Assembly (NCBI GenBank): GCA_902560675.1
Contig: CACEMP010000010.1
Span: 1-47,777, forward strand
Source of the DNA: an uncultured Alphaproteobacteria bacterium
GTDB taxonomy: Bacteria > Pseudomonadota > Alphaproteobacteria > HIMB59 > GCA-002718135
DNA length: 47,777 nt
Direction of reading: 5' to 3'
Shown: in pieces, positions 1-7,118 of the stretch
Position numbering within the stretch: the stretch's first letter is position 1
Layout of the letters: each line of letters begins with the position of its first letter
The notes under the pieces: generated by a model
What the model was told of the DNA's origin: nothing
Seen by the model: the letters and a program-made list of their open reading frames with translations, nothing else
Databases searched by the model: none
Made by a program: the position numbers and the translations under genes

Positions 1-2
1 CT

Positions 3-146
3 AACAACAAAGACGGAATGGGTTTAGGTATATTTATAGCTAAGAATCTTATAGAAAATATGGGTGGAAAAATTGAATTTTTTAACTCTGCTGACAATAA
101 AGCAGTAGTTGAAATAAATTTTAAGAACTCTATTTTAATAATATGA
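3..146 (+). CDS. regB: Sensor histidine kinase RegB/PrrB/ActS, C-terminal end only
   Basis: This is the last 47 residues of a histidine kinase whose start lies outside the window. The frame opens at the window edge and reads NNKDGMGLGIFIAKN, which is the G2 box of the HATPase_c ATP-binding domain, followed by the usual short final strand. The TGA stop at 144-146 overlaps the ATG of the next gene in an ATGA arrangement, so the two are translationally coupled. Since the next gene is a clear RegA/ActR/PrrA, this is inferred to be its cognate redox-sensing kinase RegB/ActS/PrrB, which controls respiratory and energy genes in Alphaproteobacteria. The redox-active cysteine and the membrane domain are not visible here, so the identity rests on the G2 box plus context. 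Confidence 0.8.
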   Translation, partial: NNKDGMGLGIFIAKNLIENMGGKIEFFNSADNKAVVEINFKNSILII

Positions 147-670
147 ATGCTAAACTGCTTATAGTAGATGATGATTTGCCTTTTAGAGAAAGGCTATCTA
201 GATCAATGGAAAAAAAAGGTTTTGAGGTTTATTCTTCACCAAATTTCAAGGATTCTGTTATGATAGTTGAAAAGCAAAAATTTGACTACGCAGTGGTTGA
301 TATGAGACTTGAAGATGGGTCCGGTTTAGAATTAATTAAAGAAATACAAAAAATTAGTCCAAATACAAAATCTTTATTGCTTACTGGATATGGTAATATA
401 GCAACGGCTGTTGCAGCAATTAAATCGGGAGCAATAGATTATTTACCAAAACCAGCAGAAATTGATCAAATATATGATGCTCTAACAAATTCAAAGGAGA
501 TTTTACCACCACCACCTGAAAACCCAATGACCGCAGATAGAATTAGATGGGAGCATATTCAAAGGGTTTTTATTCAGTGCAATCGAAATGTTTCTGAGAC
601 TGCAAGAAGATTAAGAATGCATAGAAGAACTCTGCAGAGAATTTTAAATAAACACGCACCCAAAGAATAA
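143..670 (+). CDS. regA: Redox response regulator RegA/PrrA/ActR
   Basis: A 175-residue response regulator, close to the usual length for this family. The receiver domain has the acidic pocket D9-D10-D11, the phosphoacceptor D53 in VVDMRL, and the conserved LTGYG and LPKPA segments. After a proline-rich linker (PPPPENP) the C-terminus carries the Fis-type helix-turn-helix ETARRLRMHRRTLQRIL, which is nearly invariant in RegA/PrrA/ActR and is the reason for this call. It acts in the cytoplasm as a global transcription regulator answering the redox state of the respiratory chain. The ATG overlaps the stop of regB by 4 bp. It ends 15 bp from the convergent O-antigen ligase gene, with no hairpin terminator between them. 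Confidence 0.95.
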   Translation: MNAKLLIVDDDLPFRERLSRSMEKKGFEVYSSPNFKDSVMIVEKQKFDYAVVDMRLEDGSGLELIKEIQKISPNTKSLLLTGYGNIATAVAAIKSGAIDYLPKPAEIDQIYDALTNSKEILPPPPENPMTADRIRWEHIQRVFIQCNRNVSETARRLRMHRRTLQRILNKHAPKE

Positions 671-685
671 ATTATTTTGAAATAA

Positions 686-2032
686 CTAAATTTTTTTTTC
701 TGATTTATATATTTTTGAAGTTTTTGCGACAATCAAACATAAGCTAATAATTAAAGATATAAAAACCATATTCCAGTTTTTTAAGAAACTTCCAGTTGAC
801 ATTACTGGCCAAAAAATTGTTAATAACGCTGAAAATAAAAAAATCTTAAATTCGATTATTCTAGATTCATAAATCTTTTTAAATAATAAAAATAAAATAA
901 ATATAAATATTATTAATCCTATAAAACCAGTTTCTACAAGGAATTGAATATAAATATTATGTGGGTGAGTAGTACATCCAAATTCTTGATTAAATTTTTT
1001 ATATTTTATTTCATTTGTACAAACAGCTTCAAAATTATTCAAACCTATTCCAGTTAATTTATAATTTGTCCACATGTGTAAAGCTGACATGTAAATTTGT
1101 CCATAAGCAGAGTCTTTAAAATTTTTTAAAATCTCGATCATACTTGGCTGTAACTTAAATTCTTTATTGCATAAAATATTTTCACCACAATTAACTTTTC
1201 TTTCAATAATTAATCCTTCATGATTTGGTGATGAATTTATTACTTTAAAGTCTTTATAAAATGGATGATAGTTCAGATTAGCAATTATAAAAATTGTAGA
1301 AATAATAAGTAGAGAAAAAATAAGTCTTCTTATTTTTTTATTATAAAGAAAACTTAATATAAGCCCCAAAAGAGTTGTTGCTAATGCCATTCTTTCTCCT
1401 GAAAAAAAAATTACAGAAAATATTAAACTTAATAATATGCTAAAACTTAAAAAAAACTGTTGTTTCTTATGAGGTTTATCAATTTCGATAAGGAACAATA
1501 TTAATATGAAAAAAAACAATCTTGAAAGATATGAGCCTGGAACTAAATCACTAAAAGGCCCACTTAGTCTACCATATAACCCCTCTGGTTCTCTTCCTAG
1601 AAAATCACTTCCAAAACCAAAATTATCTGAATAGTTATAAAATTGATAAATTGTATCTGCGGAAACAAAAATACATAAAACATAAATCAAATATAGCAAA
1701 ATTTTAATTTTTCTAAAGCTTATTGACGAGAATATAAAATAAGAGAAAATTATAAAAAGTATAAATCTTCCAAATATTACACTCTCAATAAATGAAGTTT
1801 TAAAATCATAAGCAAAAAAACTGAGTATATAAAACCATAATAAAAGCACACCTAAAATAAAACTTATTTTCAATTTTATTATTTCAATTAATTTTTTTCT
1901 ATAAATAAATAGAGATAAAATAGTAAATATATTTAAAAAAATATCTGGTAACGCAGGTCCGGTAATTAAAAGTAGAAAAATTAAAGAGTAATTTACAAAT
2001 AGTAAATTATCCCAGTTAAATTTCAAAAACAT
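686..2032 (-). CDS. O-antigen ligase/polymerase-like membrane protein (WaaL/Wzy family)
   Basis: A 448-residue, very hydrophobic protein with about ten to twelve predicted membrane segments and one large loop at about residues 255-360. Features of the Wzy_C/WaaL family are visible: SGERMA around R214 after a membrane helix, and HPHNIYIQFLVETGFIGL at residues 356-373, where the loop ends and the next helix begins. In WaaL, an arginine and a histidine at these places are needed for ligation of O-antigen to lipid A core. The protein would act at the periplasmic face of the inner membrane. It lies 1 bp downstream of an ABC ATPase gene on the same strand, so the two are probably co-transcribed. 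Ligase versus polymerase cannot be decided from sequence alone. Confidence 0.8.
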   Translation of the reverse strand: MFLKFNWDNLLFVNYSLIFLLLITGPALPDIFLNIFTILSLFIYRKKLIEIIKLKISFILGVLLLWFYILSFFAYDFKTSFIESVIFGRFILFIIFSYFIFSSISFRKIKILLYLIYVLCIFVSADTIYQFYNYSDNFGFGSDFLGREPEGLYGRLSGPFSDLVPGSYLSRLFFFILILFLIEIDKPHKKQQFFLSFSILLSLIFSVIFFSGERMALATTLLGLILSFLYNKKIRRLIFSLLIISTIFIIANLNYHPFYKDFKVINSSPNHEGLIIERKVNCGENILCNKEFKLQPSMIEILKNFKDSAYGQIYMSALHMWTNYKLTGIGLNNFEAVCTNEIKYKKFNQEFGCTTHPHNIYIQFLVETGFIGLIIFIFILFLLFKKIYESRIIEFKIFLFSALLTIFWPVMSTGSFLKNWNMVFISLIISLCLIVAKTSKIYKSEKKI

Positions 2033-2033
2033 T

Positions 2034-2957
2034 TCATTGTCTTATAAGTTTTAAAAAAATATCCTCTAAATCACTTTCTTGTGTCTCAATTTCAATAAAA
2101 TTAATATTATTTCTATTTAGAATATTGATTATTTCTTTGAGATTTGTTTTTTGCTTATCATATGTTAAAGTAATTTCATTATTTTTATAAATGGGGTTAT
2201 ATTTTTCAAGTCCTTTGCAAAAATTTTTATTTTGATCAATTATAAATTTTACAGTTTTTTTTGAAATTATTTCTAATAAATTTTTTTTGCTATCGTCTTT
2301 AATTATTTTTCCTTTATTAACAATTGTAATATAATCACACAATTGCTCAGCCTCTTCAAGATAATGAGTTGTAATACAAATAGTAGTACCTAGCTTATTG
2401 ATTTTTTTAATATAATTCCAAACAGATGCTCTAATATCAATATCTACACCGGCAGTTGGTTCGTCAAGTATTAACATTTCAGGACTATGAACCAGAGCTT
2501 TAGCAATCAACAATCTTCTTCTCATGCCTCCAGATAATGTTCTGGCATATGCATTTTTTTGTTCTAAAAGTCTTAAGTTCTCCAAAATTTCTTCTGTCTT
2601 TCGATTTTTTTTTGGAATACCATATAAACCTGCCTGTAGTTCCAATAATTCCGCAGGTGTAAAAAAAGGATCTATATTAAGTTCTTGAGGAACTATACCT
2701 ATTTTAAATTTACTTAATTTAGAATCTAAATCAATATCTATCCCACATATTCTTACTTCACCAATGTTTTTCTTAACTAATCCTCCAAGAATATTAATGA
2801 ATGTTGATTTTCCAGCTCCATTTGGGCCTAAGAGACCATGTATTGATCCTTTTTTAATTTTAATATTAAAGTCAGTGAGAGCATTAATTTCTATTGATTT
2901 TTTATAAAAAATTTTATTTACATTTTTTGCTTCTATTGAATATTTATAATCTGACAT
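2034..2957 (-). CDS. ABC-2 type transporter ATP-binding protein
   Basis: A 307-residue nucleotide-binding subunit. Walker A is GPNGAGKST (44-52), the signature is LSGGM (141-145), Walker B is ILDEP (163-167) and the switch histidine is in ITTHYLEEAEQ near residue 198. The long C-terminal tail ending in ETQESDLEDIFLKLIRQ is typical of DrrA/YadG-type exporters of the ABC-2 family. These ATPases normally work with a separate ABC-2 permease encoded next door. None is adjacent here: upstream is divergent polA, and downstream 1 bp away is the O-antigen-ligase-like gene. Substrate unknown; linkage to a ligase hints at export of a polysaccharide or lipid, but that is inference. The ATG at 2957 gives a normal N-terminus. 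Confidence 0.9.
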   Translation of the reverse strand: MSDYKYSIEAKNVNKIFYKKSIEINALTDFNIKIKKGSIHGLLGPNGAGKSTFINILGGLVKKNIGEVRICGIDIDLDSKLSKFKIGIVPQELNIDPFFTPAELLELQAGLYGIPKKNRKTEEILENLRLLEQKNAYARTLSGGMRRRLLIAKALVHSPEMLILDEPTAGVDIDIRASVWNYIKKINKLGTTICITTHYLEEAEQLCDYITIVNKGKIIKDDSKKNLLEIISKKTVKFIIDQNKNFCKGLEKYNPIYKNNEITLTYDKQKTNLKEIINILNRNNINFIEIETQESDLEDIFLKLIRQ

Positions 2958-2997
2958 TTTAATTATTTCTTATATATTTAAATTTAGATTGAACAAC

Positions 2998-5739
2998 ATG
3001 AATAAAAAAAACAGATTAATATTAGTCGATGGTTCAGCATATATTTTTAGAGCATACTATGGTCTGCCCCCTATGAATAGAGCTGATGGTACACCTATAA
3101 ATGCTGTATTTGGATTTACCAATATGCTCGTTAAACTTATAGAAGATTATAGCAATGATAAGATGATAGTTATATTTGATGCTGCAAGAGAAAATTTTAG
3201 AAATGAAATTTATCCAGAATATAAAGCAAATAGAGGAGAAGCTCCTGATGATTTAATACCTCAATTTCCCTTAATCAGAGAGTGTGTGAAAAGTTTTAAT
3301 ATACCTCAATTGGAAATAGAGGGGTTTGAAGCTGATGATTTAATTGCTACTTATGTTAGCTTAGCAGAAAAAGATAAAACCGAAACTATTATAGTTTCCT
3401 CAGATAAAGATTTAATGCAGTTAGTTAGTAAGAATGTAACAATGCTTGATCCAATGAAAAATAAAAAAATTGAAATTAAAGATGTTGAAGAAAAATTTGG
3501 AGTAAAACCAGATAAGGTTATTTTCATTCAAGCGTTAACTGGAGACAAAGTAGATAATATTCCTGGTGCTCCTGGTATTGGGCCTAAAACTGCGTCTCAG
3601 TTAATAAATGAATTTAATGACATTGACGGTCTAATAAAAAATCTTAATAAAATTAAGCAAGAAAAAAGAAGAAATATTCTTACAGAATCAGAAAATAATA
3701 TCAGATTAAGTTTGGAACTTGTAACACTAAAAAATGATATAAAAATACCTGGAGGTATTGAGAAAATAAAAACATATAATGAATTAAAAAAGGAAAATAA
3801 TAATATCTTTAAATTTCTTAAAGAACAGGGCTTTAGATCAACATCTGAAAGATTAAAATCCAATTCTTTTATATCTAGTAACAATGACAATATTATTCAA
3901 AAAGAAGAAATAGAACCAAAATACAAATTAATTAATTCAAAGAAAAATTTTGAAAAGGTTATAAGCGAAATTGAAAAAAAAGGTATGTGCGCTATTGATA
4001 CTGAAACTAACTCACTCAATATAGAAAAAGCTAAATTAGTTGGTATATCAATTTGTTATAGTGAAAAGATTTCATACTATATTCCAATAAACCATACTAC
4101 TTCAGATGGTTCAAAAAAAATAGAAAATCAATTAGAGGAAAATTATGTAATTAATCATATTAATAAAATTTGTAAAAATGAATCAATCTTAAAAATTGGT
4201 CAAAACATAAAATATGATATTAGAATTTTAAAAAAGTACGGAGTAACTTTTAATTCAATTGCAGATACAATGTTAATTTCCTACTCAATTGATAATGGAA
4301 TTTATAAGCACAATTTAGATGATCTTTCATTTAATCATTTAAATCACACAACAATTAAATATAAGGAAGTTGTTGGTACAGGAAAAAACGAAATTACTTT
4401 TGATAAAGTAACTATTGATAATGCAATTAATTATGCTGCTGAGGATTCTCTATTAACATTCAGGCTTTTTCAAAATCTTTATCCTCGTTTAATAAAAGAA
4501 AAGGCTAATTTTGTTTATCAAAACATCGATTTGCCTCTTGTAGAAGTATTATCTTCAATTGAAGCAAATGGCATCGAAGTAAATAAAAAGTTCTTAACAA
4601 GTCTGAGTAAAGAATTTGAAAATGAAAGTAAAAAACTTGAAAAGAATATTTATAAACTTTCAAAAGAAGAGTTCAATATTGGTTCACCCAAACAATTAGG
4701 AGAGATACTATTTGTTAACCTTAAAATTCCTGGCGGTAAAAAAACAAAATCAGGTACTTATTCTACTGATTCTTCAACTTTAAATAATTTAGCCTCAGAT
4801 GGATTTGAAATTGCACAACTTGTTCTTGATTGGAGGGAATTAACAAAACTTAAATCAACTTATACAGATGCTTTATTTAGATTAACAGATGGTAAAAGTA
4901 GAGTTCATACATCATTTGGCTTAGCTAATACTTTAACAGGAAGATTAAGCTCTACGGATCCAAATCTTCAAAATATCCCTATTAGAACTGAAAATGGAAA
5001 AAAAATAAGAACAGCTTTTGTTAGTGGAAAAGGGAAAAAATTAGTCAGTTTTGATTATTCTCAAATAGAGCTTAGATTAGCTGCAGAAATTTCTAGTGAT
5101 AAAAATTTTATTAAAGCTTTTAAAAACAATGAAGATATTCATGCATCAACTGCTAAAGAAATATTTAATTTAAACGATAGTCAAATAAACAATGATTATA
5201 GAAGAAAAGCAAAAGCAATTAATTTTGGTATTCTATATGGAATTAGTCCATACGGTTTAGCTAAACAACTTGATATTTCTAATACTGAAGCAAAAGATTA
5301 TATAAATGAGTATTTTATTAAATATCCAAAAATAAAAAAATATATGGACCAGCAAATTGATTTTGCAAAAACAAATCAATACGTTGAAACAATTTTTAAA
5401 AGAAAAATTAATATTAAGGGAATTGCTGATAAGAATTTTGCTGTTAGGGGGTTTGCTGAAAGACAAGCTATTAATGCCCCAATACAAGGTAGTGCAGCAG
5501 ACATTATTAAATTAGCAATGATTGAAATTTATAAGGAAATAAATCTTAAAAATATTGAGGCTGAAATGCTTTTACAAGTACATGATGAACTAATTTTTGA
5601 AGTCGAAAGTAAAAAATATGATAACTTAGTAAGTAATGTAAAAAAGATTATGGAATCAGTACATTTAAAATATAAAGATTTTTCAGTTCCACTAACTGTT
5701 GATTATGGTGCTGGTGATCATTGGGGACAGGCTCATTAG
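2998..5739 (+). CDS. polA: DNA polymerase I
   Basis: A 913-residue three-domain polymerase. The 5'-3' exonuclease domain shows LVDGSAYIFRAY, FEADDLIATY and the GDKVDNIPGAPGIGPKTA helix-hairpin-helix. The 3'-5' proofreading domain keeps its acidic residues (D334 and E336 in DTETNSLN, plus YAAEDS), so editing should be active, unlike in some AT-rich bacteria where this domain has decayed. The polymerase domain has DPNLQNIPIRTE, motif A VSFDYSQIELR with D686, the motif B region KAINFGILYG and motif C QVHDELIFE with D863. It fills gaps and removes Okazaki RNA primers. A TTG nine bases upstream at 2989 is also in frame; the ATG at 2998 places VDGS at the usual distance and is preferred. It is divergent from the ABC ATPase gene. 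Confidence 0.97.
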   Translation: MNKKNRLILVDGSAYIFRAYYGLPPMNRADGTPINAVFGFTNMLVKLIEDYSNDKMIVIFDAARENFRNEIYPEYKANRGEAPDDLIPQFPLIRECVKSFNIPQLEIEGFEADDLIATYVSLAEKDKTETIIVSSDKDLMQLVSKNVTMLDPMKNKKIEIKDVEEKFGVKPDKVIFIQALTGDKVDNIPGAPGIGPKTASQLINEFNDIDGLIKNLNKIKQEKRRNILTESENNIRLSLELVTLKNDIKIPGGIEKIKTYNELKKENNNIFKFLKEQGFRSTSERLKSNSFISSNNDNIIQKEEIEPKYKLINSKKNFEKVISEIEKKGMCAIDTETNSLNIEKAKLVGISICYSEKISYYIPINHTTSDGSKKIENQLEENYVINHINKICKNESILKIGQNIKYDIRILKKYGVTFNSIADTMLISYSIDNGIYKHNLDDLSFNHLNHTTIKYKEVVGTGKNEITFDKVTIDNAINYAAEDSLLTFRLFQNLYPRLIKEKANFVYQNIDLPLVEVLSSIEANGIEVNKKFLTSLSKEFENESKKLEKNIYKLSKEEFNIGSPKQLGEILFVNLKIPGGKKTKSGTYSTDSSTLNNLASDGFEIAQLVLDWRELTKLKSTYTDALFRLTDGKSRVHTSFGLANTLTGRLSSTDPNLQNIPIRTENGKKIRTAFVSGKGKKLVSFDYSQIELRLAAEISSDKNFIKAFKNNEDIHASTAKEIFNLNDSQINNDYRRKAKAINFGILYGISPYGLAKQLDISNTEAKDYINEYFIKYPKIKKYMDQQIDFAKTNQYVETIFKRKINIKGIADKNFAVRGFAERQAINAPIQGSAADIIKLAMIEIYKEINLKNIEAEMLLQVHDELIFEVESKKYDNLVSNVKKIMESVHLKYKDFSVPLTVDYGAGDHWGQAH

Positions 5740-5749
5740 ACCATAGTAT

Positions 5750-5878
5750 ATGGAAATTAAAAAAAAAATTAAGAAACGAAATCCCTATGCTCAAGATTTA
5801 AAACTGCCTAAGTATAAACAACGAATTGTTAGGAGTAAAAAAGCTTACACGAGAAAAGGAAACAAAAAGGTTACTTAA
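5750..5878 (+). CDS. Small basic protein resembling ribosome-rescue factor ArfA (42 aa)
   Basis: A 42-codon ORF starting 10 bp after polA. About 19 of 42 residues are lysine or arginine. Its middle, KYKQRIVRSKKAYTRKG, follows the pattern of the conserved core of ArfA: proline, aromatic, basic-Q-R-hydrophobic, a lysine pair, then Y-x-R-K-G. ArfA brings release factor RF2 to ribosomes stalled on mRNAs without a stop codon; its basic tail sits in the empty mRNA channel. The resemblance is by eye from remembered family features and the protein is shorter than E. coli ArfA (72 aa). It may instead belong to an uncharacterised family of small basic proteobacterial proteins. There is no Shine-Dalgarno, so coupling to polA is likely. 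Its stop overlaps the convergent grxC stop by 4 bp. Confidence 0.6.
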   Translation: MEIKKKIKKRNPYAQDLKLPKYKQRIVRSKKAYTRKGNKKVT

Positions 5879-6114
5879 AATTCTTCGTCAAAGGTATTCA
5901 TTTCAAACCATTTTTCAAGTTCATGATAACCTCCAATTTTTTCACCATTTAAAATTATTTGAGGAAAAGTTTTTGCATTCGGAAACTTCTGAAAAAAATC
6001 TTCTCTCGTATAATCTGTATTAAGCATATAAATTTTTGGATTATATTTAGCTAACCGTAGCTTAGCTCTATCACAGTACCCACAATTAGTTTTAGAATAT
6101 ATCTCTGCTTCCAT
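5875..6114 (-). CDS. grxC: Glutaredoxin (class Ia RNR partner)
   Basis: A 79-residue glutaredoxin with the redox motif C11-G-Y-C14 and the cis-proline segment KTFPQIILNGEKIGG. It is reduced by glutathione and passes electrons to disulphides; its position directly after nrdA and nrdB makes ribonucleotide reductase the likely main client. The ATG at 6114 overlaps the nrdB TGA by one base (TGATG), so translation is coupled; a TTG one codon upstream is in frame but less likely. CGYC in place of the commoner CPYC is a small variation. It is convergent with the ArfA-like ORF, with a 4-bp overlap and no terminator. The grxC symbol is by class; a nrdH-type name is possible. Confidence 0.88.
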   Translation of the reverse strand: MEAEIYSKTNCGYCDRAKLRLAKYNPKIYMLNTDYTREDFFQKFPNAKTFPQIILNGEKIGGYHELEKWFEMNTFDEEF

Positions 6115-7103
6115 CAAAATGCTTCATCAAAACTTAAAGCTCTATCTGTAGGTCTTTGATACTCAGATACTCTTTTTTCAAAAAAGTTTGTAACATTTTG
6201 AACGTCCAAAGCTCTCATAAAATCAAAAGGATTCTCGGTATTAAACACTCTATCAAATTCAAATAAATCTGCAATTCTATCTGCAACAGCTTCGATATAC
6301 TGACACATTAAATCAGCATTCATACCAATTAAATCTACAGGTAGCGCATCTTTTACAAATTCTTTTTCAAAAGCTACTGCTTCTCTAACAATTTCTTCAA
6401 ACTGTGCTTGAGGCACGTCTGAAGGTATCAAAGATAAATCACTAATGTCTGCATCAGTTAATGTTTTATTATTAAACTTGTCTCTTAAAGTCCTAAACAT
6501 TAACGATGAGAAGCTAAAGTGCATTCCTTCGTCTCTTGCAATCCAATCGTTAGATAGGGCTAATCCAGGTAACAAACCTCTTTTTCTAAAATAATATATG
6601 GCACAGAAAGAGCCTGCAAAAAACAAACCTTCAACCAATCCAAAACCTATTAATCTGGTTAGGAGGTTTTGACTACCATTAAGCCATTTTGATACCCATT
6701 GTGCTTTATGGTTAATGCAAGGCACATTTTGAATTGCATCAAAAAGCATATCTTTTTCTTTTGCATCTTTTACATAAGCTTCTATTTGAAGACCGTACAT
6801 TTCTGCATGAATTGATTCATTTAACATTTGCATTGAGATAAAACATCTTGCTTCAGGTATTAGTATTTCTTTGTAGAACCTACTTGCTAAGTTTTCATTA
6901 ATCATTGCTTCAGAATTAGCAAAATAAGCAAGTACATGTTTTATAAAGTGCTTTTCACCATCATTTAAGGTTTCAAGATCTCTTAAGTCATCTTGTAATG
7001 ATACTTCCTCTGTTGTCCAAAAGGCTTGAATATGTTGTTTGTATCTATCCCAAATTTCTTGGTTTTTTATTGGAAATATTGATTTAACGCCTTTTGATAT
7101 CAT
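6114..7103 (-). CDS. nrdB: Ribonucleoside-diphosphate reductase class Ia, beta subunit
   Basis: A 329-residue R2 subunit that houses the di-iron/tyrosyl radical cofactor for making deoxyribonucleotides. Metal ligands are visible: D39, E96 and H99 in ESIHAEMY, E in VEGLFF, and E and H in RDEGMHF. The radical tyrosine is Y103 of EMYGLQ, so this is a tyrosyl-radical enzyme and not the tyrosine-free subclass. The overall motif set looks closer to the eukaryotic-like Ia type than to E. coli NrdB. A strong Shine-Dalgarno (AAGGAG on the minus strand, plus-strand positions 7111-7116) lies 7 nt before the ATG, in the 15-bp gap after nrdA. It is downstream of nrdA and overlaps grxC by one base. Confidence 0.97.
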   Translation of the reverse strand: MISKGVKSIFPIKNQEIWDRYKQHIQAFWTTEEVSLQDDLRDLETLNDGEKHFIKHVLAYFANSEAMINENLASRFYKEILIPEARCFISMQMLNESIHAEMYGLQIEAYVKDAKEKDMLFDAIQNVPCINHKAQWVSKWLNGSQNLLTRLIGFGLVEGLFFAGSFCAIYYFRKRGLLPGLALSNDWIARDEGMHFSFSSLMFRTLRDKFNNKTLTDADISDLSLIPSDVPQAQFEEIVREAVAFEKEFVKDALPVDLIGMNADLMCQYIEAVADRIADLFEFDRVFNTENPFDFMRALDVQNVTNFFEKRVSEYQRPTDRALSFDEAF

Positions 7104-7118
7104 TCTATTACTCCTTCT

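Noticed and set aside
5826-6023. 65-codon plus-strand ORF across the end of polA's downstream region and grxC
   Set aside because: It lies mostly antisense to grxC, has no recognisable motif, and conflicts with the better supported 42-codon ORF and grxC.
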